A program made the position numbers and the translations under genes. From Adiantum capillus-veneris (taxonomy: Eukaryota; Streptophyta; Polypodiopsida; Polypodiales; Pteridaceae), in assembly GCA_014529385.2 (NCBI GenBank), contig CM043961.1, forward strand, positions 17,712,478 to 17,776,477: 64,000 nt of DNA, read 5' to 3'. A model generated the notes under the pieces. That model ran no database searches. It was not told where the DNA came from and saw nothing but the letters and a program-made list of their open reading frames with translations. The stretch's first letter is position 1. Each line of letters begins with the position of its first letter. This document shows positions 45,509 to 57,790 of the stretch, piece after piece.

Positions 45509-46167
45509 TGCTCGGGCTGCTTTGAAACGTATCGGCAATGATCAAGCAAACACAACTATATATTTAAGAAAGAGAGAGAAAGGGGGAGGGGGTGCTTGTT
45601 GCATTAATACCTTCTTACAAATCTGTCATGACAAATCAAAGTGAGATTAGTATTTGTTCAACATAGCTTGCATAAATTTCACCACAACACATCACAAGAA
45701 AAGCCACCCCAATCACTGTCTTAAGGCCAGGGGAGTCCTCTCCACCCTGTCGCCCTCTTACAGTATGTGGGATTTATGGCTATATTGATGACAACACCAG
45801 AGACAAGCTATCAAGAACTTAACAAAAAACACCAAGACACTTACGCATCATTGTTGTCCATTACTTCACGTTGGAAGGGAGACAAAGTATCCAAGCTTAG
45901 TCCAAATCCACCCTCCTTGATTCAACAAATGTTGGGCTTACACTAGTAGGAGAAATGATAGATTTCCTACTCTCAATTGAATGATCACTCTCTCTCTTAC
46001 AATGGCATAGAGTTCCCTTGCTAATCCCCTATTATAGCACATGCACATGCATAAGACAATGAGCTTCCACTCAAGAGCTCCTTCTAGAGAGTTTGCGCTT
46101 GGCTTCTCAAGCTATAGCATAGTGCTCTTGCTTATGGCTCCCCCCTTTTGTGCTAGCTACACCCTCC
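44801..46167. other. Unassigned region with (GA)n
   Basis: No open frame of substance. (GA)n at 45472-45505. A GC-richer patch lies at 45210-45300. Read on the minus strand it could be a transcribed leader downstream of the TATA-like box at 46168-46174, but no LTR pair or primer site was found. Confidence 0.4.
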
Positions 46168-46174
46168 TTTTATA
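46168..46174 (-). promoter_or_regulatory. TATA-box-like motif
   Basis: TATAAAA on the minus strand (TTGCTATAAAAGG context) followed by CT-rich and poorly structured sequence. Weak, context only. Confidence 0.25.
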
Positions 46175-46199
46175 GCAATTTTGAAGGCTAGGGTTACTC

Positions 46200-47700
46200 C
46201 TCTAACCATGGTTGGGTTAGATTTTCAACAATTTACCTAATTTCTTTTGCTTGGAATTATCAAGAAGTTGGTGGGGAAAGAGAGAGGAGAGAAATGGAGG
46301 TGATAGGACTTTTCATAGTGGGTTAGTGTTAGTAGAGTTAGTATTAATTTACAAATGGAATTGGATATTTACCATGGGAGTATCCATGTAGGATACAAAT
46401 AAGGAAGAAAAACTCTTAAGAGGTAAGAAAAGGTGGATTTCTTACAAGGTTGATGCTCCAAGTGTCTTGAGTAGTGCCAATTTGACGCTTGTTGACGGTC
46501 CACTAGCTTTGACGGTACATTTTTTCTCCACTCTTGACCTTTCTTGAGAGACAAGGTAATTGAAGCTGAGTAATCAACCACCATGATGCTGTCTTTTAAG
46601 AGAAGAGGCTGAATTTTGTGGTTTTTTTGATAGATATGGGTAATTTGGAGGAGGAAAAATGAGACTAGGTGGTCAATTTTGGAATGGAATTGTGTGTGGG
46701 AGGTATGAGTTCACCATGGTTTCTCTTATTCTTCAAGGTTGAGGAGAAGGTGAATAGGGTGCAGAGAGGAGTGGTGAGAGAGGTGGGGATGATGAGTGGA
46801 GAAGTGTGTGTGAAAGAGGAAAATGATAAAGTGGAAGAGAGAGTGTGGCTGCATAGCATGGGAAAACTGGGTCCCACTAATAAAATCATAGCTCACAGCT
46901 CGTAGCTCAAAAAAATATGAAAAAATTTAAGGCAAAAGTTCAGCCCACGAGCTACAACTTTTCTTTGTATCACCTTTTCAAATTCGGAGAGCAAGTGAAC
47001 TTTAAAAATTCAACAAAACCGACTGGTTTTTTCCACTGCACAAAGTCCTTGTGGGGTCCTTCTTTGGATGATTCTTTTGAATACCTCCAAGAGTGAGCCC
47101 TCCATAGTGCATGTATGCATGCCACCTACCCTTGACCTTATTTGGTAGGTCTATAATTGAAGATATTGTTGAGATCATGATATAAGTGAATAGTACAACT
47201 AAGAAAATCAAATATTGAGGGGTCTAAAAAAATATGTACATGTCAAATATAAATAATATAAGTGGAAAAAATATAAAGGGGTCAAAAGAAATCTCTCTCA
47301 TTATGAGGCTACCATAAAAAGATAAATATTTTTGGTGTTCTAATTTTTTAGAAAAAAAAAATAGATGTAGGAAGGGAAAAATCACAATAGTGAAAAAATA
47401 TACACATAAATAAAACTAGTTTTTTTGGATTTTTGTTGGGGTGGAGTTACACCAAATATAAGAGAAGCTTACATGAAAATATTTCTATATGGAATAAAGA
47501 GTATGAAAAATGGTAAGAAAAATTGTGGTAATGGTGAGGCAATGTACAGAGCATAAATAACACACACCTAGGTAGAAATATTTAAATAAATACCAAAATA
47601 ATTATGAAAAAATCTTTTATTTAAGCCCCATATACAAAGAAATATTTACATACGCATGGGCCATAATATACTTATATTTTTTATTTTTTTTATTTTTTTG
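46200..47700. other. Spacer, nothing recognised
   Basis: AT-rich and without homologous reading frames. The one 78-codon plus-strand frame near 46669-46905 shows no family features. Confidence 0.5.
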
Positions 47701-48166
47701 GCTCAACTAGCCCAATGACTAGCTAATTGAGGGTTTTTTATTTCAGTAAGGAGATATGGGAAAAGTCCCCTAACTCACACGCACCTATATACAGTGAAAG
47801 GGTGAGGGTAACCACAGTGTTTGAGTGATCTGATAGGGTGAGATAACTCACTATGGCAATTACAGAGAGCCGAAAAATGGCTATCAGCATCAAACCTTGC
47901 CTATTATCAATCCTTGGTCGCGCTGCTACTCAATAAACATATAGGCTTCAAAGAAGCTTAACTTGCATTCCTCTACTCTTTTTTCCTTCATGGAAGCAGA
48001 GTGGCACGACATCCACCCCTCTAAACATGCACATCCTCTGGCATGTGCCAATCGTCTTTCCCTTTAATTTGCATCATCAAAAGCTTCATCAGACACATCG
48101 TCTGATGCATACATATCATCATCATCCGTTGATTGTTAATTTGAGATTTGATCCTGAAAATTAAAC

Positions 48167-48667
48167 TCACCTTCTTGTTTCTTGAACAATTTGCCCTTTT
48201 CCTTGCAAAAACAGGCACTTTAAGCTCAGTGCCATTGAGCTCACATAGCTTATATGTTGCATTGTCATAAACATGAAGTACAACATATGGTCCAAACCAT
48301 CACTTGACCATCTTTCGCATAGCAGAGTATTGGTTTTCCAAGATACTATCATAAATGAGTACCCAATCTCCATCTTTGATAGCATATGGCCATAGTGATT
48401 CTCATCAAATGCTGCTTTATTCTTCAAGATTGCCTCCTTGAACTTTTCTTTGGCCTGCTCAATATCTTCTTGATGCCTCTCAAATGCTGCTTTATTCTTC
48501 AAGATTGCCTCCTTGAACTTTTCTTTGGCCTGCTCAATATCTTCTTGATGCCTCTCAAGTTGGCAAATACGTAAAGCAAGAAAATCTTCTATAGACATAT
48601 CTACTTCCCATGGAATTATAGTCCAAGACACAACTACCTCCTGTAGGCATAATGGTTTTCTGTCCAT
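48167..48667 (-). pseudogene. Gypsy-3 integrase C-terminal tail with 25-residue duplication
   Basis: An open frame of 166 codons contains two identical 25-residue units (ERHQEDIEQAKEKFKEAILK...), produced by an exact 75-bp tandem duplication at 48406-48555. It is a helical, charged region followed by VYVMYF-like strands upstream of the end of pol. A terminal acidic stretch in other frames runs to about 48020. Confidence 0.7.
48406..48555. repeat. 75-bp exact tandem duplication
   Basis: Two adjacent copies, identical as far as I can see, preserving the reading frame (25 codons). Confidence 0.95.
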
Positions 48668-48764
48668 GCATCAATTTAGATGGCATATAACTTGTAACAG
48701 AACTATGCGTAGTGCGATCATCCCATAAAGAAAAAGGTAGTATCTTAGGCAAATCACCAATATG

Positions 48765-49612
48765 TCATCGGCATGCCTTTGTTAAAGCCTTAACAATTGG
48801 AGGATTCCCTCTTTCACTTTTTCCATTGCCTTCTGGATTGTATCCCGTAGTAAGAGCCAATTTGATGCCCATACAAGCAAAGAATTCACGAGCTTCATCT
48901 GCATCCAGCTCTCCTCTGTCAGCAGTGATTTTGCCAGCACAACCATACCTGGAAATCACATCTTCAAGAAAAAATTTGCATACATCACTTGGTAGCCTTT
49001 GTACGCAAAGCTCTTCCTTCAACCTGATTAGTGAGATCTTCTCTAGTAAGAAAAATATACCTCATCTGCCAAACACCCACTGGCATTGTAATCAAATCTA
49101 CTACCCATTTGTAATGCATAGCTAGTGGATAAGTAGGATGCAATCCATCTCAATGCCGTACATTAGAATACTACTAGCATACTAAGCAAGTTTCCACAAA
49201 TTGTGCAACATCTTTGTACATTCCCTTCCACCAATAGCTCCTTGATTTTGACAAAAGTTTCCCATACCCCTCCGTGTCCAGCCCATAAACTTTCATGAAA
49301 CTCTTTAATCACCTATTGTTGAGTTTCTTTATCACAAACAACCCATTGTGGTACCCCTCATGAATGCTTTTGTTGCTTCCACAGATGACCATCCTTAAAA
49401 AAGGAGCTATAAGCCTTTTCCCTTATCCTATTGTACTCTTGATCACTCCATCCCTCTTTCCTGGTAAGAGTACTGCGGTAACGGCCTTTTAAAAGCCATT
49501 CCCCATCATACATCTCTTCTAAATAGACTTTAAAAACACGAACATGGGTACCACAGCTCGCATGTAAATGAGAAAAGGTTAAAAACACGAACATGGGTAC
49601 CACAGCTCGCAT
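48765..49612 (-). pseudogene. Gypsy-3 integrase
   Basis: The N-terminal part is broken (49358-49612, with a 49-bp tandem duplication at its upstream end). The core is at 48765-49022 with ITADRGELDADEAREFF (second Asp) and GYNPEGNGKSERG (catalytic Glu context). The first catalytic Asp segment lies in disrupted frames between 49022 and 49350. Confidence 0.8.
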
Positions 49613-49628
49613 GTAAATGAGAAGAGGT
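49531..49628. repeat. 49-bp tandem duplication
   Basis: TAAAAACACGAACATGGGTA... repeated with a 49-bp period and about one difference. It shifts the Gypsy-3 integrase frame. Confidence 0.95.
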
Positions 49629-49752
49629 ATAGATTAATCATCTCCTCTTAATCTTCATATATTATGGCCCTTGACAACATATCTACTACACGTTTTTCTA
49701 TGCCTGCAATGTGACAAAACTCAGGGTTAAGAGACTTAATAAAGGCTATCCA

Positions 49753-50223
49753 TCACAACATTGCAATGTTTGGAGTAGTGCAGTTTTCAATCATCCCTAT
49801 CAATGGTAAACAATATGTCTCTACCACAATTGAAGCACCAATGAAATATTCTTTGTCAGACCTCAGGGAAGTAGCAACATTCCAAAGTTCTCTCTTAACA
49901 TGTGGGTAACCTCTTTGACGAGCATTAAGCACTTTTGCTCCAAACCAAACCGCATACCTATGACCATTCTCATCATCTTGACCTATAGCCCATCCGAAAC
50001 CTGTCGGACTAGTGTCAACGGTTAAGATTACTAGTCTTCCATACTTACAGTCAACCTTTCTCAAGGTAGGACCCTCAAGAAGCATTGTTTTCAATTTTCT
50101 ATTGGCCATTGTATGAGCTTCTTCTGATACAAACCTTTTATCCTTCCTTAGCAATTGATAAAGCACCTCTGCAACATGAGCAAAGGGTGGCAACCAAATA
50201 CGATAAAATACACATGCAACCAA
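49753..50223 (-). pseudogene. Gypsy-3 RNase H region
   Basis: It contains ILTVDTSPTGFGWAIGQ with the first RNase H Asp, followed by GAKVLNARQRGYPHVKRELW with the expected Glu. The frame is separated from RT by stops. Confidence 0.8.
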
Positions 50224-50487
50224 AAACCTTCAAGCCTCACTAACCGATGTGCATGTTTCTTTCATCTTCTGTATAGCTTCAACTTTAGCCAGACTCAGTC
50301 GTCTTCCATCCGGCGGGCCACACATATGTCCCACAATTAAAACCTCTTTACCACCAAAAATAGATTCTGGCCCTGAAAGTGTCAAGTTAACTTCCTCAAG
50401 TCTATATAAAATGGCATCACAGTCAGCAATATGTTGGGCAAAAAAATGTCAGCACCCCCTGTGGTCTTTTACCTCATCTTTGAACCC

Positions 50488-51084
50488 TTATTCACATCCC
50501 TTGATTGGCGAATCATCGATGAAAGGCATAGTAACATGAGGAATAAAATCCCTTAGCACTTTATTCATACCATTCATCATATGAGCTATAGAGTTAGTAG
50601 CACCCTGTGGTAGAGTGCACATCCTCACCAAACCGAGAGGTGTACGCATTGTAGTAAGATCCCTGCTCTTCACATCAAGATGAAACTAATCATATCCTGA
50701 GTAAAGATCACCCATAGAGTATATAGATCTTCCTACAAAGGCTTCAACAAACTCGTCCACTATTGGACCTATACCCACATTGCGGATTGTTACTTTGTTG
50801 ACCGGTTGCATATCCTAAATGAACCTTGAGGTACCATTTTTCTTTGGAACAGTAAACCATCAATTAGAGTATGGTTTGCATGATGGTTCCAAAATGCCCA
50901 TCCTTATCTTCTCATTTAACAAATCAATGAGCTTTGGAGAGTGAGCTTTGGGTACTAGAATAGGGCGTAGACTCCATGGCATATGAGGAACAGTAAATAT
51001 AACCATAGGAGAAACAACATTTGGATCTGCACATCCAATCTCATCAAGCTCAAAAGCAAAGGCTTTACCATGATTTCCAAGCAT
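50488..51084 (-). pseudogene. Gypsy-3 reverse transcriptase
   Basis: Segments include RPILVPKAHSPKLIDLLNEK, a connecting frame with FTVPKKNGTSRF-type sequence near 50850, TPLGLVRMCTLPQGATNSIA, and MPFIDDSPIKG with FIDD in the YxDD catalytic position (about 50512-50523). Stops and frame changes lie between the segments. The enzyme would have copied element RNA into DNA. Confidence 0.85.
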
Positions 51085-51869
51085 CTCTCAAAAGCATTTG
51101 ATCTCCTCTTCAATAAGGAAATCCACCTCTCCAATCTTTAGTTGCTTCAATGTCTCTTCAGTGAACTTATGCCCAATGTTCTTTGGCTCTCTCAGTATAT
51201 GCTGGCAAGAATCTTTCTCCATTACTCCATCACTTCCTTCTAGAAAAGGTATAGCCACGAGCCTCACCTTCTTTGCAATAGATTTATATTTTGTCTCAAC
51301 CTGGACTTCAATTACTTCACCCAAATCCTCCTTTATATGTGTAAGTGCTTCATATCAATCCAGTTCTTTACACATGTCCATTGAATGTACTTTAACTATG
51401 TCATTTCCACTTTGTAACTTGTATTGCATGATCTCTACTAGCTCTGACATAGTATCCACACAAGACCTCTTCAAAGATCCCTGAAACCACATCATCTGGT
51501 TCAAACACATCACATCCCTGCAATTCACTTTGATTACCTGACACATATTTCTTTCACCATTTATGTAGCTCATTAAACTTCCTGTATGGCACCGAACCCT
51601 TAGCTGTGAATCCCAAAAACACCAAAGAGAAAGTCTCTCTTTGCGAGAGCTTTCCCACCTGCGTACCACCATAGTCCCGCTTTATAGTGGCATCTCAAGA
51701 AAATCCTGTGAAAACCTGTGTTCTTTTACCTCTGTGTATCTTCGGTAATGGATGATCACGTAGGCTATCTTTGTTTCTAACATGATCTACACACACATTC
51801 AAAAATTGAACAACCTTTTAATGTATCCGTGCTCCGGATCCTTGCATAGGCTGAGCCATTATCTAACAC

Positions 51870-52292
51870 CTATGTTTCCATGCGCACAATCATAACGTAG
51901 GGTTCTCCCAATATGAGTGGATAGGACAAATGCTCCTGTATAAAAAAGTTTTGTGCATCACAAACATCCCCAATAGTTACCTTAACATTTGCACATGCAC
52001 CATAAAGATCCTCTAGAAGCATATTGACAGCATGAATCCACCAACCATGAACAACATCAATAGGCCATTTCCCTTTCTTGTGCAAGCTCTTTGCCATAAG
52101 ATTGATTTTTGACCCATGGTCCAAAAGTGCTAAAACTGGCTCTTCAATGTCCTCAAGCTTCACAATGGTTTTTGGCATTGCTCTAGCCCAATGAGTCCTA
52201 GAAAAGTGACTCCTCGGCACAATTTTCTCATCTCCATCATCATTAAAATGAACATGTCTTACCTCAGAGATAATTGGATTTGAAAGCACCAC
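51870..52292 (-). pseudogene. Gypsy-3 protease region
   Basis: LALLDHGSKINLM near 52110-52140 is the retropepsin active site with His in place of the usual Ser/Thr in the second position (D-H-G). LILGEPYVMIVRM follows as the ILGRP-like strand. A stop separates it from the region upstream of RT. Frames at 52584-52850 and 51088-51672 are probably linker sequence between gag, protease and RT. Confidence 0.8.
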
Positions 52293-52859
52293 CTACTTTG
52301 AATTTTCATCTTCAAATACCTCTTCATAAGCATCCAAAATTGACTCAATGTGATGGATCATTTGGCTTTTGACCGCATCATGTTCCTGCTCACTTGGTAT
52401 CTGTCATTTTTGTTTAATGATGTCAATAATCTCCTCATGAACCCCATGCTTGGCAATTCCCAAGATGTCACAGAGCGTGAGCTCCACATTGCTATTGAGA
52501 ATGCGCTCTTTAAAAACCTTCTTTAAATTTGTAGCCAACTCAATGTTAGATTTTAGCTTATAGGAAGGTCCCTTGGGCTTACCCTACTTCTTATCTTTTG
52601 ATGCCTCTTCCATAACCACTTCAGGAGAAGGTTTGAGAACAGGCCCCTTATCTTGCTTACTGCTAGATCTGGTTTCTCTTTTTGATGTTCCTCCAATATC
52701 TTCATCTCTTTTGCGCTTCTCTTCTACTATGTCTTCATTAGCTTGAGACCTGGCAATAAATGCATACACAGAAAGAGAATCTACCAGATCTGCCCATCCT
52801 GTAGTTTCTCGAATGCAATTCCCAACCTGACATAATTTTCCATGAGTCACCTTACCTGC

Positions 52860-54017
52860 TTCTACGTCGTCAAAGAGTCTTCAAAGCATAAGGCCACAAA
52901 TCACCTTTATTTCTTACACCTTCATCATCTTCATTATTGTATACCTGCAACCCATATGTAGTTGCTTCTACCATAACAACATTATGTTGTATTTCCTTGT
53001 CTAACTTCTTCATACCACCCCTCCCAAAATTCAAGCAGAGTGGCTCATGTGTTGCTTTGAGATGTATCTTTTTGTCTTTCCAAAAGACCACATATTTTCT
53101 TGTAAGCTTCATTAAAATCTTCACAATCATTGTGTTCATGGTCTTTACTATCACACCACATGCAGTGATCATCCCAATCCTTGCATGGAGGTTGATGCCT
53201 GGGATCTGAAATGAAACCCTTGGTGCCTACCCCTTCGAGATTAATTGCTTCCATATTTAGATTTAATTCTTGTATACCTTTGATATGCTCGTCAAGAACT
53301 GGCTTCTCTAATTTTTGTTTCCCAAAGGCTGACTTCTCCTTAATTTCCTCATATGTTGTCTCCATGGGATCAACCACAATCAACTTATCCACCCTCATCT
53401 TCTTCTTTACAACCAGCTTCCAATCAGATGTTAAGCCCAATTCACATGTTGAATCCTCAAGTAGTTGCACCAAGCTCTTTTGAAGATGTGGGTCAATAGC
53501 TTGGACAAATACCTCCACCCATTCTCTTATTTCAATGACCGTTGCTCTCCTATAGATAGCTGCTCAAATTTCTTTTCAAATTCTTGTAGAAGCTCTTGTA
53601 TAGATAAATCCTTGTTTTTCTGTTGGATCCACTTCATAAAACTTTGCTTAGTTACCCTTTGAGAATCTTCAAGGAAATACTCCTCCTGTAATTCCTTTTT
53701 AAAAGTCTTCCAGTTTGGTCCTTGTGCAGCCTGTATCTTCCCAATTCGAGCCCTAAGCTCAGCATGACAATCAAGTGAAAACCTTCAATTGCTTCATGAT
53801 CATCGATCCCATTATCCTCAATAGATTTCTCATAAACTTGGCAAATTTTTGAAACATCTCGATATTCAAACCACTGCAATTTCTCTATTATTGCTAGTCG
53901 AGCTTTCCATATCCACTCATGCAAATTAAATTGTTGTTATGCAGCCTGTTGCTGCTGCATGTAGGCAACAAATTGTTGCATCATTTGCTGCATTGCCGCC
54001 TCTTGCGGTGTAGTCAT
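52860..54017 (-). pseudogene. gag: Gypsy-3 gag
   Basis: ATG at 54017 (MTTPQEAAMQQMMQQF, then Gln-rich), a TAA after QQQQAA, then LHEWIWKARLAIIEKLQWFE and YEKSIEDNGIDDHEAIEGFH, the capsid-like core. A frameshift near 53650 leads to FVQAIDPHLQKSLVQLLEDS and a CX2CX4HX4C zinc knuckle CMWCDSKDHEHNDC at about 53122-53164. A second frameshift near 53060 precedes the C-terminal part. The protein would package element RNA in particles. At least one stop and two frame changes make it inactive. Confidence 0.85.
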
Positions 54018-54089
54018 CTTTCTCTGCAAAATTTTCCCAACTCTCGGCTTAGTTTCACGTTCGTTTTACCAAAGATGTTGGGAATAATG

Positions 54090-54868
54090 GGTTCATGAGG
54101 TGAGCCAGTCGAGCTGCTTGCTGTGGAAAATAAGAGAGACAAGTTGCACGACACAAAGCAAAAGACTCCGACGACACCGTAAATTCTTAAAATTGACAAC
54201 TTGAATGCTTTAAGCTACTAATGATTAGCCAAAGTGGAATTTGATTACAAATTTTTGCTGTTAATGGCACTAATAGAGTTAAGAGAGTTTAATGCTCTCA
54301 AATTTAGACCAAGATTGCAAATTTTCCACTTATTCCCACCATTAGAGCTTTTTGAAGCTAATTAGGAAGGAAGTGTATGGAAAATATTCCATATGTGATG
54401 CCTTTGTATCTCCCAAGTATGGTAGAGAGAGGTTATCCTCTCTCCTTCTTTCCTTACTAATCCTTTGCTTGCTTTCAAATTACAATTCCTATCGTTAACA
54501 GCACTACCAAAGAAAATCTTGAGCTTATGGAGCTTAATCCTCACAAATTTGACCAAGAGTAATGATCTCCTTCTTATGCATGAAATTAGAGCTTAAAATT
54601 GGCTATAAGGATGCATGTTGCCCTCGAATCTCCTAATCTCCTTCCCTTGCCAACCTTATTCTTCCGCTTCAATCTCCTTCTTTATGGAAGCCGAGTCTAA
54701 GAGAGATAGCTATAGCCTTGTGCTTTACTTAATGGGACGAGCCTTGCTATCTTGATTCATGCCATTCATGATAATGCCAGGAGAGAGAGAGATCAAGCCC
54801 CTCAACTTGCCGAGGTTGAGTGAGAAAGCGAGAGAGCCCTCTCATGAGCTCAAGACCCCCCCTTTTTT
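54090..54868. repeat. Repeat C, copy 2
   Basis: Collinear with 37281-38055. Its left end abuts the 5' side of Gypsy-3 and its right end abuts family B copy 2, so it may have served as a junction or be part of a larger element. Confidence 0.75.
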
Positions 54869-54872
54869 TCAA

Positions 54873-56277
54873 GCTCCACCACTTGAAGATAGCATAGACA
54901 TTTCATGTCTCTTGTCCTTGCAAATGTGGTAGCCCAATGGAATTTGTGTGAGTTGATCCATTCGCCGGTGCATATTATGCACAATGTGCTGTAGCTAAAC
55001 ATAATTGTCTAGACAATGCTCTTGCTCCATTTTTTGATGCTCTACTATTTTATTTAGCTTTGCCATCTCATCGTTTAACTGCTTCGTCTTCTCGTTGGCT
55101 TCCTCTCTAACTTGCTAAATGTATTTCACGTACTTCTCTTGCAATAATGAAAAGGAAATACAGAGATGTTTTCTTACTTCCCTTTCATTGACGAAAGCTG
55201 AATATAATCTCCAAACAAATCCGTCTCTCCCATCTTCAATAAAACACACTAGCTCAGTGACGTTACAAAAGGGCGGTGATGCATTGGTCATTGGATCGCC
55301 GGGGTAAATATAGCCATCAACCCGCACCCAAGGTTCCATAGCTGATCTCCAGCATTGGAATTAGATGTGCCAAGTCGCACAGTAGCATACTCCTGCTCTA
55401 AATCAATGTTTAATCAATATCATTTTGTCTTGTTAGTAATGTCTTGGAGTGGTAGGGGATTGAATGACCTTTGTGTTAGCTAATCAAGATAATTAAAGAG
55501 AGAATGTGTAATGGTGACTGCTACAAGCAAGTGAAGGTGGCTATGGAGGAAATACTTTGGAGAGTACTCAAAGATAAGAGAAAAGGATTATGTTGTGAAG
55601 GGAAGAAAAAGAGGGGGTGCAGCTCAATCTCCTTTGAATTCAATTTGTGGATCATGAGTGTAGAGAGGTAAATGTTGTTGCACACAGAGGTAATGGATTT
55701 TTCCATTGCTCTCAGCTGAAGCTGGAGTGGGAGAAGCATGAGAGAGAGAGAGAGAGAGAGAGTAGAAGGAGTGGGAGATAGAAAGACAATAAGGAAGAGA
55801 GAGCAAATATGAAACCTTAGAGGATATGCACTTTGTCAGAAGTAGGCAGCAAAGAATGTTCCTTAATGATTGGGAGGTGAAGTGACAAGAGAGAAAAGGG
55901 GGAAAGACACACACACACACACACACACACAGATTTGGCTTACATTTTAGAGAGAGAATGTGAAAATTTTGCCTTTTTGGCAATATAGCTGAAAAGTGTC
56001 TCCTTTAACAAGATCTAAGTGAGACAGAGTGTTTTATATGTTAGAGAGAGAAGAGGGGTGGGAAAAAGAGACATTTTAAAAATCATTTACCCGTCTCTCT
56101 TTTTGGTTACTAAATAGACTATTTTCAAATACAAAATATGGAAATGGCTTTGAAAAAAATCTTAGCATAGGCCTTTTTGCCCTCTCTTTTAGGCTTGGTC
56201 AATCTTGGCTTAAGCTTTAAGTATTCCCTTAAACTTCCAAAGAAAGAGGCCCTCCTATACCCCATTCACTTCCTAAT
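54873..56277 (-). mobile_element. Family B, copy 2, truncated
   Basis: It matches copy 1 from the exon-1 end (TTGAAGATAGCATAGACAT near 54890, 27415 in copy 1) through the N-terminal coding region and 5' leader to the terminus at 56277. Everything downstream of the intron is missing, replaced by repeat C. It contains (GA)n at 55740-55762 and (CA)n at 55907-55931. Confidence 0.7.
54890..55470 (-). pseudogene. Family B transposase-like N-terminal exon, copy 2
   Basis: It includes RVDGYIYPGDPMTNASPPFC, NVTELVCFIEDGRDG and NEREVRKHLCISFSLLQEKY, the counterpart of 27604-27840. Stops break it on both sides. Having two copies shows that this exon belongs to the mobile element. Confidence 0.6.
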
Positions 56278-57000
56278 GTGTGTTGGCACTTCTTTCCCTC
56301 TTGGATCCTTCATTCCCACATAGATAGTGAGCATTGAGAGCGACTTGTCCTCATTAAGTTCAAGCGTCTTTGCAATGTTGTTGAGGAAAAATAAATTAAC
56401 AACCCTCCCCACAATTGCATGCAAAGTGAGTAATTGTGAGTCCCAGACTTCCTCCATCACTTCCTCTCCCTCTATCATCCAATCTTCCTCCTCGATGGAG
56501 TTGGACCTTATAAACAAACAAGTAGCATGGATGCATCCATCTTCTCATTAACCTCTTTGACATCTTCATTTGTCTCCTCCATGATAGTTACAAGGTCTTT
56601 TTTGCGTGCCTTTTTTTTCCCCCTTGTTCATGCCCTCAAGCACAAGAAATCTAGAGCCATGTCCGAAGCTATGAATTGGGTGTCTATACACCCCATGCCC
56701 AAGTCTATGAAGTCATCCTTATCCTCTGTCTTGGATTCCTATTTGGTGAGCCGTTGATAAACCTGAAAAGATGAAAGAGAAAGTTCTTGCTGGCCCAATT
56801 AAAGTGTTTGGGGAAATCCACTAGCATCCACGCCATGTCAGAACCCTCAAACACAATGGCATATTCGACCATGTGCTCCTCCATGTACTCTAGAATGATC
56901 TTGAAGGACTCTGCATGCGAGTTGGTTGTGGCCTGCATGTTGATGGAGCCCTTGAACACATGCCATAGGTCATGTGCTTGATCTACAAGGCCCACCCTTT
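56278..57000 (-). pseudogene. Family A second conserved region, copy 3
   Basis: MGLVDQAHDLWHVFKGSINM, MVEYAIVFEGSDMAWMLVDF and FLNNIAKTLELNEDKSLSML, IYVGMKDPRGKE occur in the same order as in copies 1 and 2, separated by frame breaks. The family B end cuts it after DPRGKE. Confidence 0.5.
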
Positions 57001-57381
57001 CAACAAGCTATGCAAGGAGTGCATAACATGGTGTTGCCATGGGTTTGTGCACAAGGAAGATGCAAAGAGAGTTTAGTGAAAGGAAGAAATGAACTTTAAA
57101 AACTTACAAAGTGACTTATATACCTAAAGTCTTTAAAAACTTTTTAAAAAACCTAGAGCCAAAAATTAACTAAAAATTATAAATTTAAACAAACTTTCAC
57201 AACAAAAAAACACACAACATGTCTGAACTAGTTGACAACCATAATCAATCAAGTTGAACACTTTTTCTCAAAAAATTATTAGAAAATAAAATACTCCAGG
57301 AAAAAATAAAAAAGAACAAATACATGTAGAGATCAGATCCAAAACATCATACTTAATAAATAAGGATGAAATTTGTGTCAA

Positions 57382-57790
57382 TTACAATCTTGAATAATGC
57401 ATGCAGGAATGCAATGTCCTCACAAAGAAAGCCTTGGTTTTTAGATTGAACAACTTGTCATTGAAAACAAAGAGGTATTGCCTGGGCAGTGTATATCTCA
57501 TATTGAAAGACTTGTGAAGATGGCCGAGGTACCAATTGTTATTCACAGAGATGTCGTGCACTGCATACTCCATGATTTTTCCCTTTCAGCGGTGCACATG
57601 AGAAGCTATGTGTCTCCTCGAGACCTTGTGTGAACCTCTTGAACTTGGCTACATTGTCATCCACATAAAACATTTGTAGTTGATAGAAACCTAGCAACTA
57701 CTATCGTCTTGTACATTGTTGCAACACTCCTAGGTCATCGAGCACCTAGGGATGCCATGGAAGGAAGTTGCACCACCTACACAAACAAAT
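57382..57790 (-). pseudogene. Family A first conserved region, copy 3
   Basis: A possible splice acceptor (TTTGTGTAG near 57780) precedes broken frames. A clean frame then reads MEYAVHDISVNNNWYLGHLH, YTLPRQYLFVFNDKLF, corresponding to HHITVNNDWHLNHLH and YTFPKQYLFVINEK in copy 1. Confidence 0.5.

Larger units (their letters stand above)
47705..54017 (-). mobile_element. Gypsy-3: Ty3/gypsy element, minus strand, one end only
   Basis: Gag, protease, RT, RNase H and integrase occur in gypsy order from 54017 down to about 48160. After the last frame a purine-rich AGAGGGGTGGA precedes TGTCGTGCCACTC (about 48015), which looks like the start of a 3' LTR with a TATA-like GTATATAGG near 47795. The sequence becomes A-rich near 47705. 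No matching 5' LTR exists beyond 54017, where repeat C adjoins after about 70 bp, so the 5' end is lost. Every domain carries stops or frameshifts. The gag and the DHGS protease resemble a gypsy type different from Gypsy-1 and Gypsy-2. Confidence 0.85.

Noticed and set aside
44801-46167. Possible minus-strand gene leader or LTR driven by the TATA box at 46168
   Set aside because: No LTR partner, primer site or coding frame was found, so it is listed only as an unassigned region.
47705-48015. Gypsy-3 as an mRNA-derived retrocopy with a poly(A) tail
   Set aside because: The A-rich stretch at the 3' end contains many T residues and no target duplication was seen; an LTR boundary with AT-rich flank is equally likely.
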